Shown: piece after piece, positions 12,252-23,743 of the stretch | Numbering within the stretch: the stretch's first letter is position 1 | How the letters are laid out: the number at the start of each line of letters is the position of its first letter | Origin: Begonia masoniana | Lineage: Eukaryota > Streptophyta > Magnoliopsida > Cucurbitales > Begoniaceae | DNA length: 64,000 bases | NCBI GenBank assembly: GCA_022432975.1 | Contig: CM039503.1 | Span: 56,078,892-56,142,891, forward strand | Direction: 5' to 3' | Notes under the pieces: generated by a model | What the model was told of the DNA's origin: nothing | What the model saw: only the letters and a program-made list of their open reading frames with translations | The model's database searches: none | Position numbers and translations under genes: made by a program

Positions 12252-13181
12252 TTGCTTCGCCGGAGAAGACGAAAGCCTGTTGGGCTGATACTGATAACTG
12301 ATTTTATTTTCAGGGTTAAAACTAATTTGCACCCGTTTAATTTAAAACACCCATAAACCAAAATCTTAACTACCAGTTCTTAAACTATCAAAGAGACGAG
12401 TGGCCGATCACTCACATTCTCAATTTACGCTTATAACGGAGGGTCGATCACCCCCAGTTCTAAATTAACGTCGAGAACGGAGACCAATTACTTCATGTTT
12501 TGTCTAGTGCTTACGTGGAACTATTCGTATTGGGTCGGAGGGTCAATGTGGGGGCGGAGAACCCGTCCAACGTGCACCGCATGTGATTGGAGAACAAGGA
12601 GTTCTCGCCCCCCAATGGGCCCTCGTTCGTGTCTCCCTATTTTAGAGGTATTTGGGTGTGGTTTCGGGGCGGTGACCTCCCATTCGCACCTCCTAATATT
12701 TTGGGGAGAAAACGGAGGGTCACCGCCCGAAATCACCTCCCGTTCTCAAAATTAAGGTTGGAGAATGGGGGGCTGATGGTGGGCGGTGACCCCGTTCTTA
12801 AAATTCAAGCTGAGAATGGGGGGTCATCGCCCAAGAACTGGGGCTGATCTTTGACACTATATAAAAAATTAGTTCTCCCTTCCACCCTCCATTGCTGAAA
12901 AATCTTATTTCCTCTCGGCCCCAACCGCGATTCCAACACAATATCTGACCATTTCACGCCCCTACCATGTTGATTTCCCGATCTCTAATCCTTGTCTTCT
13001 AATATTATAAAAAAATCTCACAAATCTGAGTTCTAAATCATCAAAATCTCAAAATCCTCAATTCAACCTAAATCGCCAAATTCCTCTCAAATTGCACCAA
13101 AATTGACGATTAAATGAAAAACTATCATGTCACAAGAAGGTCCGTCACAAGGTGGCCCTACCGAACGGATTACACCAAATC

Positions 13182-15433
13182 TGTGGCACCCCGAGTTATC
13201 TGAACCCGGTTCGTCACATTTACTGTTCATGTGTCTAATCGTACTCGAAAATCCATATAAATTTACAATTTTACCCATTGTTTAAAACGACATCGTTAAA
13301 ACATTAACTGTTTGCAGCGAAAAGAAAAGATTTCTTCATAGAAGACCCATTATAAAAATCTTTGAACTAAATAAAATAAGAGAATGAAATCTTGCTTTAC
13401 ATTCACTATTGTAAAAAAAAAACGACAATATAACGTTTAAAACTATAAAACCAAAACCTGCGATGTGAAACTAGATTTCTCATATAGTTTCCAAAATATA
13501 TTCATACATCAAAATAGACACTATCGTTTAAAAACAACTAAACTTGTCATTTACATACTAATCTGCAACTTCAAACAAAAAAAACACCTTTTGTCCATAC
13601 ATTATCCCAAAATTACTTATGTACTCGCCCACAGGTCAAAATCGCCCTAGCGGCTACAAGCACACCTCATGGACGTTCTCCACCAACTGCTCCATCAACC
13701 TTCTTAAGGATCAAGGCCCTCACCTGAATCAAATTCACCTACACCACAAAATAAACTAATGAGCCTAATGCTCAATAAGTGATGTAGAGTAAAATAAAAT
13801 GCATGCTCATGATTATGCTATGCTGTTAGTAAAAGCATGTACTAAGTCTTCTTTATTTTTCTTGCATGACATGAGTTATTGGGGTACTGCTTCTAGAGAA
13901 GAGATGGCCTAACTGATTGTCCACCTGGCGGGACGACCAACTCGCTCTAGGGGAAGTGGAATGGCATATCTGACGGTCCCTCTGACGGAACCGGTTCCTC
14001 TGACGGAACTACCAAACTCAGTTCCCTACCCACAACAACTATTACGTATTTTACTGTTCTGTATTCTGTTACTCTTGTTTACATGAAAACTATGTATAAA
14101 AAAAACCATTTTTTATACTTTAGGAAAACCATGATGCATGATTACATGTTGCACACACATCCTTCAATTCTATAATATAATATAAACTAATAAGCAAATC
14201 ATTCATTAAACAAACAACTAGCATAATTAACTCACTCACAACCTAAGAGTTCTACCCAACCAACTCTCAAAACTACATTCACCAAATCCTCAATCTCATA
14301 ATATTTTTGTGGTGTAGGCCAATTGGCCAAACGCATGCATACATACACTTACCTCGTGTCTTGAGTTCGGTTTCGTCAATGTGTTCAAGTTCCTTCTTGA
14401 CTTGTATACCTAAAGCATGCCAATCAACAAGATTCATAAAAATTCACTTAACAACTTAATTTTCGGAATTCCCTTCAAATCAACAACAAATTTCAGAATT
14501 TCATAACTTTTGCTATACATTACCAAATTCGATAATTCTTGAGGCTATGGAATCCTTAAGGAGTCTACTTTAACATGGTAAAGTCAATTTATCAAGATAA
14601 ACTAGCTCAATGTACCGAAATTACAGATTTCCAATCTGCCCTATATTTCACTATTTTCAACTATTCATGCATTACTTGATGTTTTTCCTTCATTTCCAAC
14701 CATAAGCAGCCATTACAATTCATTCAAACCCTAAAACATCAAGAAATTAAGGAGGGAAAACCAAATTTTCGTGCAGCCATCTAGGGTTTATCAACTTCTC
14801 CATAAACTCAACAAAACTCCAATTTTATCAACCTATAACTAGTATTTTGCATAAACATAACCTAAAATCTAACTTACTTTGATTCTTCTTGCAAGAGACC
14901 AAGCTTTTGAGGGAGAAGATTGCTCTGGAAAATGGAGAAGAGAAGAGGCACGTAGGGAGTGAGAAAGAGAAGAAGAAAAAAAAATGAAGATAATCATTGT
15001 GAGGTGTCACTTTAAGATTTAAAGAAGAAAGTTGACTTTTATTCATCCTTATCCTCCATTTATTCTCTTTATTTCTTTATTCCAAGTCTTCCAACGTGAA
15101 AACCATGTATCCTTCACTTTCTATTTGCCAAACACCCTTTTGAAAGTTTGACTCCTTTCAATCTTTCTCTCCATTGGTTCTTCATTTGTTGACTTTTCAA
15201 ACTCAACATTATTCTTCATTTCTATTGGCTCTTAATTACTTTTGACTTTTCAAATCCCACTTCTATTGGTTCATCATTCTCTTTAGTTTTTATAGTTAAT
15301 TGCTATTGCTCTATTACTTGTTGACTTCTTAATATTCCATTGCTTCTCCTTATTTCTAAAATTAAGAAGTTTTAAAGCATAAAACACTATGCATGAGTAA
15401 TAGGGTGTCCAATGAAATTTTTTGGTTATTACA
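13182..15433 (-). mobile_element. Solo-LTR-like insertion with AAATC target duplication
   Basis: The 2.25-kb insert is bounded by TG...CA termini (TGTGGCACCCC ... TTATTACA) and flanked on both sides by AAATC (13177-13181 and 15434-15438). The related element at 29.9 kb has a single uninterrupted AAATC at the same place, which acts as an empty site. Read on the minus strand it starts TGTAATAACC, like long LTRs of plant Ty3/gypsy elements. It has no coding capacity and shares internal motifs with the 16252-18216 insert in the opposite orientation. Confidence 0.8.
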
Positions 15434-15476
15434 AAATCACTCATCGATATCACAATGATGACCATTTCAAAATCAT

Positions 15477-16124
15477 ATGTATAAGGAGCAATTTGAGCAG
15501 AATATGTCAAACCGCTCGGTTATTCATTCAAATACCGTCAACTTTAAAGGTTGGGAGTTATTGGAGATCAATAAGATGTTCGACAGAGTCACCTTACACA
15601 GAGTGTATGAATTGAGGGGCGATAGCTACGATATAATTATTCGTTTGTTTTATATGAACTTGACCTCTACCGGGAGGTCAGGATGTTTGAATACATACAT
15701 CCTTGGTACAGAGATTTTGATATCTCCAGAGACTATTAATGAAGTGTTCGGGTTTGCCGGAGAAGGGAATGAGGTGGAGAGATACTACTATGCTTCCCGA
15801 TATTGTTATTTTTTCAGATCGACGGAGAAACTTGACTTTCTTAGTGAAATTTATCGAAATGCAAATATCAGAAGGTTCGTGAAGCCAAAATCCAAGGATT
15901 TGAACGTCAGAGTTTGGGTTATTTACAATCTGATAACCCACATCATTCTACCGTGGGATGGACATATAGATCTCATGAGTTGCATGGATCTCTATGTGAT
16001 GGAGAAGCTGTACAACGGGAAGATGTTCGACCCTGGCTTTGTAATATTAGGCCACATGCATGAGACCGGTCAAACATGCAATAATAATCTGTTGTACGGC
16101 ACGTTGATACAGAAGATCATCTAG
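15477..16124 (+). pseudogene. Putative plant transposon protein domain, fragment of 215 residues
   Basis: The frame contains the pattern expected of the plant transposon-protein family: LRGDSYDIIIRLFYMNL, then ISPETINEVFGFAGEGNE, and later VIYNLITHIILPWDGHIDLM with MEKLYNGKMFDPGFVI. A homologous but decayed frame lies at 29895-30630. The N-terminal part is separated by the 13182-15433 insertion. The frame stops at 16124, and short in-frame coding continues to the 16252 insertion, so the original protein was longer. Confidence 0.6.
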
Positions 16125-16251
16125 CGAGCTCGGGTCCAGCTACTGATTGGAGAGCAGCTGAGACCACAGAGATTCGGCGATATATTTGATAAGTTTCATT
16201 TGATTCAAATGGGCGTAGTTGAAGTCGATGGGACTTAAGTGTTCAATGGAG

Positions 16252-18216
16252 TGTAATACCCGGCTGTACGGATTATTATTATATTAATGTAAATGGCATT
16301 TACCAAAATATGTCAAATCAATCCATTTTGCGAAAAGAAAGCGTTATTATGATCCTAATAATTAATAGTGATTTTGAGATAAATTTCAGAAATTTTAAGA
16401 GTTTAACGCTAATTTTGAGAGAATTACGTTTATCGTAATATAAAAGATGTTTTAGTAAAAATAGTAAACAATGTCCATTTTGCAAACAGACAGTTTTAAA
16501 AGAACCCTGGTAATAAGTTGGATTTATTGGCAGAATAATGGAATTAAGAGAAACCGTATCGTTGGTTAAATAACGAAACGAAGGACGAAACAAATAGAAA
16601 ATCAAAGGAAGGGCAAAAAGGTAATTTGCCAAGTCAAATTTTATTAAAACCATTCTCTTCTTCTTCTCCACGCCGTTTCCTTTCTCCCTGCGACTTCTCC
16701 TTCCTCCAGCGTTCTCTCACGGCAATTCCTCCATTTTCGAAGATCGAGCTTTTCGATCGTCTCGATCCTTCACGTTTCTTCCTCCTCTCGCAACCCTAGG
16801 TACGATTCTAAGGTTTAGTAAAGTTTATTTCGGTTTTTACAGAGTTTAAACGATTAGGGTTCGTTTAGGGTTTCCGTTAAAAACATGATTTAGGGTTCGA
16901 AATCGATAGGTTTATCGGGGTTATGGATATAAAGGGCATATTGGAAGTTATTGGATGAAGTTAGATCGAATTGTGAGAAATGTTAAAGTTTGAGAAATTA
17001 GGGGTTTTTGGAAAAACTCGTTAATGTATGTTTTGTGTTATCGAGGGCGAATTGGTTGTTAAAATACCTCGATTAGTTAAGTTAGAAACTTAAGAATTTC
17101 CTTAATTAAGGATTTTGTTAGTTTGGGCATTAAATTGTTTAAACTCGTTTTAACGACAATTTGGTGAAATTGCTTAGGTGAATAACGCTCGCGAACGGAG
17201 CTTGAGCTGCAACGGACACGAGGTAAGTTCTCGTGATCTTCTCTGGCCGATTGGCCTACACCGTACGTCGAGGTCGTCTCGAGGAGTTTTGGTGACATTT
17301 TGTTTAAATGCTTTGGTTTGGTAGTTAGGTTTAGTCCTTCTATAGAATATGTTTTTAATAGCTTTAATTGTCTTGATGGTACGAATGTTGTGTGTTTAAA
17401 TTATGCTATTAACTGTTCATGCATCATAGTTTTAAATTATGCATATAAAATGAATTTCCACACAATGTTTTAAAGAAAAATAGCAGTGCGGCCTGGAGAG
17501 GGGCTATTGATCTATTGTGTAGGTATGAAGGGGTCTGTCACAATACCGCATCTAATATGTACTCATACAGTTATAGGTCATGCGAGATGGGGCTCAGGCA
17601 CGGCTGTACGTGTTGTAAACGTGTACCTCCTCCTCTAGCTGGAAAGGGTAGTCCGACCGCTGGATGTGCCCTCTCCGGTTAGGGGGTTGAGATCTCATTG
17701 ACAACCAGAGTAAAGATAATGAAAATGATGCATGATTTACGAACTCATATGCACAGCACGCATGACATTTACGTAGAGCTTACTGAGATTTTATTTCATA
17801 GTGTGTCTGTATGGTGTAGGTGACTTCGACATAGGTGAGGACGAGATCCCTCCACCTGAGGAGTGATACAGTTGACGGAGGATGGTTGCGGGAGTGTGTT
17901 GGTGCAGTCGAGACACATTTTGACCCGTGGGACTCATGTTTACATGTTTTGATGGTTTTTGGGAATTGACGGGTTGATAGTTGTATAGAACATTTTAGGA
18001 TGTTTGTTCCTGATTAGTTGATAGGTTACGTTTTAATGTTTTTAAACGTTTTAGAAACTTGTTTTGTAAAATGTTTGGTAATAGGGATATGTTTGGTTTT
18101 TAAACATATCCATGCAGTTTGTTTTCATGAAAATGTACTTGGTTTTAAATTGTGTTTTGAGTCGCTTATTTCGGGTAAATCGGGTGTGATTTGAGTGATT
18201 GTTTATTACGTGTTTA
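16252..18216 (+). mobile_element. Second solo-LTR-like insertion, probable TGGAG target duplication
   Basis: The insert starts TGTAATACCC and is flanked by TGGAG at 16247-16251 and 18217-18221. It shares features with the minus-strand insert at 13182-15433 at similar relative offsets: CACGAGGTAAGT, a GGCC-ATTGGCCTACACC block about 1 kb from the start, and GCATGACAT about 1.5 kb from the start. The right end lacks the canonical CA, so this boundary is less certain. It has no open reading frame of note. Confidence 0.65.
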
Positions 18217-18353
18217 TGGAGTAGAGTATGTTAAAGTTTTGAAGTGGGTTATGTGCATTTGAATGCAAGGGAAAGGGAAAGAAAGTTTGAAGGTGGAAGA
18301 GAAAAGGAAAAAGGGGAGGAGGAACTCTCTGGAATTGAAATTCCAGGGAGAGT

Positions 18354-18566
18354 GGCGATCGATCGCCCAGGGAGGGGATCGATCTCCCCTCTTGGCGATC
18401 GATCGCCCCTGTGTATGGAGCGATCGCCTATTGAGGCGATCGCCTGTTGAGGCGATCGCTGGGCAGGCAAGCGATCGCCGAAGGGCAATCGTTCGCTGGG
18501 CACGATTGCCGAAGGGCGATCGTTCGCCATGTAACTATCGCCCCTTCATTTTAGGGGTGATCGCTA
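18354..18566. repeat. Array of GCGATCGC / GGCGATCGATCGCC palindromes
   Basis: At least seven palindromic cores occur between 18354 and 18480: GGCGATCGATCGCC twice, GGGGATCGATCTCCCC, and four GCGATCGC-containing copies. Degenerate copies follow to about 18566. GC content is far above the surrounding AT-rich DNA. The array lies just right of the second solo LTR. Confidence 0.85.
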
Positions 18567-19254
18567 TAGGATCGAGATTGTCTAAGAGGGGGTGAATTAG
18601 ACCTTTTTAATTTTTCTTAAACTAAAAACAAACAAACACAATAATAAAAATAACAGAGAGAGAAAAAAACAAACACAAGAGTTTTTACGTGGTTCGGCCA
18701 AAACCTGTCTACATCCACGCTTCAAGGTTTCCCCCTTGAAGATCCTTAACCTTCTCCTCACGAGAATAAACAGATCGAAATTCCGGGCTCCGATCAACTG
18801 CCTTTTACAGATCTGGATTGTTCTTCACGGGCGACAATCCACTGCCTTATACAGATATTTGAGTTTGTAAAGTTCAAGCTCAGACTACACTCTCAAAGAT
18901 TAAAATCGCAAGTTATCGAATCGAGAGGTGTAGAAGGATAATACAGAGTATGATAAATTTCGCAGATTAGGGCTCAAGAGTAAAATTCGCAAAAGTTGTT
19001 TCTTCGTACTCTAACCTCGGCTTAAATACTCTGTCTGATTTCTGCTTCACAGAATTGAATGCTTCATTCTTCAAATGGAAAAATGTTACCGTTGGGAAGC
19101 ATCCGTACTGAAGCAGAGATCCGTTGCATCTGAAATTGTTGTTCGTCGTCACCATTAAAGTTATGGAGTTAATGCTGAAAACGACGTCACTATAGCTTCG
19201 CGGTTATATTCAAATTTGGCGGAAGATCACTGGTGGAAGCATCTTTAATAAATC

Positions 19255-19555
19255 GGAACGTCATCGGTGGATGCAACTTGAAACGCCATCGGATAATGCA
19301 ACACTTCAACGCTTGAACCGGTATCGGCAAGAGTAATATTTTAAGCGCTGAACCGCCATCGGTAAGAGTAGCTGCAAATGTCATCGGCAGAAGCAACTTG
19401 AAAGCACCATCAGCAGATGCAGCTTGAAAACGCCATCGGCAGAAGCAGCTTGAAAACGCCATCGGCAGATGTATCTTCAAACGCCATCGACAGATGCAGC
19501 TTGAAAACGCCATCGGCAGAAGCAGCTTGAAAACGTCATCGGCAGATGTATCTTC
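19255..19555. repeat. About 30-bp imperfect tandem repeat (CATCGGCAGA unit)
   Basis: Roughly ten copies of a unit close to GCCATCGGCAGAAGCAGCTT plus GAAAAC follow each other with substitutions. The period of about 30 keeps all frames open on the minus strand, which explains a spurious repetitive reading frame there. Flanking DNA (18570-18720) carries a GGGGGTGAATTAGACC stretch and an ACGTGGTTCGGCC stretch of the kind often seen next to plant retrotransposon ends, so this block may be part of a further inserted element. Confidence 0.75.
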
Positions 19556-20094
19556 GCCTTTTGTCGTTTAGCGATCGGCATGTGTGTCATTTACCTATCG
19601 GTGGATGTCATTCTTTTCTTCAACCGGTTGATGTCTTCTTTGTCTTTTAGCTATCGGTTAATGTGAACATTTTATACAATTTCAGCCCTGTACACTTAAC
19701 CACAATTGTTAGAAAACTAAAATACCTTTTCCAAGGATATTTCCAAAACGATTAATTTTATATGCAAAAACTCATTATTCTCATTTAATAAACATAATCA
19801 AATATATTACTCATCATATAAACACATCATCAAAAACATATTTAGACTTAAACTCTATTTAAGTCAACAATCGCCCCTTTTTGCCCCGCGATTGTTCTTT
19901 AATTAAATTTTATTGTTTTAATTAAACTGTTTTAAGTTTTGTTTTAAATAGTTTATAAACATGGATTTCGTCGATTTCAATTCCGATTTCAATTTCGATT
20001 TTGATTCCGACATTAAAAGTTTTATTTTCGCTAAAACACTAGGTGTTAAGTTTGTAAGTTTAAAAAAAAAATAGTACAGGAAAAATAGGATACA

Positions 20095-20325
20095 GTGTTA
20101 GGGTCGTCACATGGAGATCACGAGGGATTCACCTCTGCAGATGCTCTTATAAAGAAGGCCATTGCAAGACCATTATCCCCCAAGACGGCTAGTAAACGGG
20201 ACAAGATGAAGCAGAGAATAGAGTTCCTCGTACGTAGAGTCGAGGAACTCACTGTCACACAGAGAGAGCTGACGAAAACCCTCATGGATTGGATGGAGCA
20301 AGATAATGACGATGTCCCATCGTAG
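20095..20325 (+). pseudogene. C-terminal, coiled-coil-like fragment of the transposon protein
   Basis: The frame reads as a charged helical tail (KRDKMKQRIEFLVRRVEELT, then LMDWMEQDNDD) and stops at 20325. Such Glu/Lys-rich tails are typical ends of plant transposon-protein open frames. I infer that it is the separated 3' end of the 15477-16124 frame. The first codon given is not a proven start. Confidence 0.4.
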
Positions 20326-20340
20326 TTTAGTTTATGTTTT

Positions 20341-21602
20341 GTATTTTATTTTATGTATTTTACTTTATGTTTGTACTTTAGTTTATGTTATAAGTATTAT
20401 GATTGTATTTTAGTTTATATTTGTCATTTAGTTTATACTATGTGTTATATGGTTGCGCTTTACTTTATGACTGTACTTGATTAATATTTAATCATCTAGA
20501 ACTGACTGTTTGTTATAAAATTGTTATTTGAATATGCAGAAATTTTTTGAAGCTAGCTATGAGGGAGTCATAAAACAAAGAAAAATCTGTCCATTTTTAT
20601 AACTTTATCTCACTAAATTACACATTATAATAAATACACATATTACACAGTATAATAAATACATAAATTACAGCCCGAATAGTCATACATTTCTGCATCT
20701 TCTGTGTGTAGAAAATTGTTACACATAATGAAAACTATATTAGACAATAATGAAAGTGTGTTTATGAGCGAAATGTGTTGAAATGTACCTACGTCCCGTC
20801 AAATGTATGGAAATTCATAAAAGTGTATTGCGAAACAGAAACAAAAGTAACGTCTGAAGTAGATCCTCAGCCAGAACCAGTGGACTACGCCGACAAATAG
20901 CACACGACATCGTTGTGTTCTTCCTAGTAATTGTCGAATTTGGCGGTTCATCGACATCTCGCACTATTTTCTTCTTCTGTCTACCAAGTTGGCGCTTTTA
21001 TATGGGCAAATTTGTTTCATATTTTGTAAGAGCGGCCACATGTGTTGACCACTAATAGGATGAATGAAGTGTGATTACATCTGGAGATAGTTGTTAGGAT
21101 TTTTAATTTAGAGGTGTTTCAAATTAAACTCATACTTTATGGTTCAAATTGGTTTTAACCCTTATTTTTATCTAAAATAAAAAGAATCAAAGAATACAAA
21201 GATAAACATGCAGTGTGAATGGGGAAGGTTCCATTGTTATCAGAAGAATAAACATCACATGCACTAGTTATCCTTGTCGAAGAGGAGCTGGCTGTTTATT
21301 CATATTTAAAGTTGCACTGAGCTTTGACTTTCGTGGAAAAGACTCAGACACAGACAAAGAAGATGAACAGCATAGAGAAAAAAACCCTAGACGAGAACAA
21401 ATAACATGCACGTAAAATGGCACAGCAGTCATGTGCGTGTTTTAATTAAAGAATTCAAGTGTCTAACGATAAGTCAAGATTAAGCTCCCAGGTCGTGTCT
21501 ATTTTCAATGACGTAATCGTTGAGAGAAATTATAAATAACCGAGAATAATAAGTCCATTGATGAAGCATTTATTATCAGAGGGCAGACAAAGAATACAAA
21601 GG
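20341..21602. other. Gene-free AT-rich stretch
   Basis: T-rich low-complexity sequence (repeated TTTAGTTTATGT) runs over 20330-20470, followed by ordinary intergenic sequence and then the 3' flank of the minus-strand ankyrin gene. No gene was recognised. Confidence 0.4.
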
Positions 21603-23490
21603 TTACTCTTCCAGATCTTTTGAGTAATTCCCAGAAGCAAACACAGCCAAACGGAAGGGATAGTAAGTGAGATACCTTATAATTCTAAAGGTCGAGCTAC
21701 TTGGGAAGAAGAGAGGAACAAACAGACACAAAATAATGACCAGAAAACCCACCCCCAACCCAAATACAGCAACCGCAAGCCACCGCAGACTGCTCACCAC
21801 CACATAAACCCCAGCCGTGAACGCCAGCGACATCATCGTCAGAGCTAACCCCAGCAACGGTATCGCCAACCGAAGTGCCGACAGCACTAAATTCAGGTCG
21901 CCCAGCTGAGCCCAAATCAGGGCCACCGAAACGATGATGGAGCTGTACATGGCTATTGTATCGCAAATAACAAACGCTTGAAATCCATATTTTGTTAACA
22001 GAACCGCTGAGCCTTGGTTTGGATCGCCGGAGGACATGTAGCCGCCCGGCATGGTGAAGCCTGCTGCGAAGGTTACGGTGGATACAAGTATGGCGACGAC
22101 CATCAGAGTGTTTACCCTGTCTTTGAAGCTGTCTGGGCTTGGAAATTTCAAAGCTTTTGAGTGCAATCCAAGAAGATAATCCAAACTATTTAATTGCTCC
22201 GTCGAGTTACTCTGGTCCTTCTTCCTCAGAAGTACATGCAAATTCTCAGCTCGCTCTGCCCCAGCTGACTTCAGTGCGATCCACGTTAGCCACTGCATGA
22301 GAAAGATCATGATTAATATTCAAAATATCAGCAATTTCCGGCGGAATTCTACAAAATTATTGAGCTAAAAAGGCGATTACCCCATGGAAAGAAGTGAAGT
22401 TTTCCATATTTCCCTCTGTAATATCAAGAACTGTTAGACCTTCGCCGTTGACAACGTTTAGTTTGATTTCTTTAGCCCATGTTAAAGTACTAGCAGCCTT
22501 TGGGTGCCTGTTTTTCGCAGCCAAATGCAGAGGTGTATCTCCATTCTTATCTCTCTTATTAAGGAGCTTTTTTAAGACTCCATTTTTCAGCATGTAGCGA
22601 ATAGCACTGTCTCTTCCAAATTTTGCAGCGACATGAAGAATATTTTGGCCGCTTTGATTCAGAATTTCTCTGGAATCAGGACAGCGAGAGAGAAACTCGT
22701 CGATTATGCCTGTAAATCCTTTGCTAGATGCCGTGTGAATGGGAAAGCTTCCATTTTTATCACAAGTATAAACATCAGAAGTACTTTTAGACAAGAAAAA
22801 ACGAACACCGTCGAGATAACCAGTATATACAGCGAAATGAAGCGGAGACCTTCCTTTCTCATCCTTCTGCTCGGCCGTAGTTAAGTCCATCGTTGATAAT
22901 ATCTCCAGGATCTCTAAAACAAACGAGAAAAAGTAGCACTTGAGCTGAATGGGTCAAATTCAGAATTAAGAAATAAAAGAGAAGACTTGGGAAATACCCG
23001 TCTTCCTGCTCAGAATTGCAGCAAATAATGGGGATTTCCCTTGAACATCATGGCGATTGATGTCATCTGTGCTCTTCTTCATTTGCATCACGAGATTTAC
23101 ATACCCTTGTTCGGCTGCTAAATATAATGGCGATTTTCGATCTTTGTTAGCAATATGACAGACAAGATCATCTTTGCTTATCAAGACCTTTGCGACCTCT
23201 TCATGGCGATGGATCAGAGCCTCGTGTAAAGCCGTATTTCCATCTTCATTCCGCGTTCTGCGTAATAAAGGAAACTCACTCTCAACGTCTATACCATGGT
23301 CCATACTCAGACTCCAAAAAACTAGCTTTTGCGCCAGCCGTGTTTTCCCTTCCTTCGCCGCTACGTGAAGAGCAGTGTCGCCATTTTTGTTCACCTCAAA
23401 CAAAAGCTGAGGATGGAGCTCCACGAGCAGCTCCGCCATAGCCAAACTTCCAGAGCTTTCTGATACCACATGTAGGAAAGTGTTTTTCTG

Positions 23491-23692
23491 TGTTAGACAA
23501 CTTCAACAACTTCAACAGACTTCAACAACATCCTCCACGTCTCATGCTAACCATACCACAATATACTCCTTTTCTGTTTCGTCTGTTCCGTCTATTATAT
23601 CAATTCTTTATTCTTTATCCTTTATATATATAGCTTGTCTATATACCAATCAATACAAGTAAGTAGTTCACCAAAATCTCTTGGATTTCACA
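23491..23692 (+). repeat. 5' LTR of the copia element
   Basis: 202 bp, TG...CA ended. It carries a TATATATATAG box in its second half, a plausible promoter, and looks identical to the 3' LTR. Confidence 0.95.
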
Positions 23693-23705
23693 TGGTATCA
23701 GAGCT
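23693..23705 (+). promoter_or_regulatory. Primer binding site (initiator tRNA-Met type)
   Basis: TGGTATCAGAGCT abuts the 5' LTR end. This is the standard plant LTR-retrotransposon minus-strand priming site. Confidence 0.93.
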
Positions 23706-23743
23706 GTGATACGCTTTCCACAGCATTCTTCCAAACCATCATC

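Larger units (their letters stand above)
12400..20340 (+). mobile_element. Nested transposon region built on a plant transposon-protein element (copy 1)
   Basis: The core is an element encoding a domain typical of the Pfam 'putative plant transposon protein' family (Transposase_32-like). Its non-coding 5' part (12.4-13.18 kb) and coding part match the copy at 29.0-30.7 kb. Two solo-LTR-like insertions (13182-15433 and 16252-18216) interrupt it. A further stretch (18.2-20.1 kb) of uncertain origin separates the main frame from a Lys/Glu-rich C-terminal frame. Outer boundaries are approximate. No reverse transcriptase was seen. Confidence 0.65.

Noticed and set aside
12495..12847. Overlapping open frames with Gly/Arg-rich products
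   Set aside because: They come from the GC-rich non-coding 5' repeats of the transposon element and overlap on both strands without domains.
18354..18566. GCGATCGC resembles the cyanobacterial HIP1 palindrome, suggesting contamination or transfer
   Set aside because: The surrounding sequence is a plant transposon nest without bacterial coding, so the resemblance is coincidental base composition.
18244..18595. Open frames over the GATCG palindrome array as a gene
   Set aside because: Both strands are open only through the palindromic repeat and there is no domain or splice support.
19190..19513. Minus-strand repetitive protein over the 30-bp array
   Set aside because: Frame openness follows from a period divisible by three; there is no conserved domain or start context.
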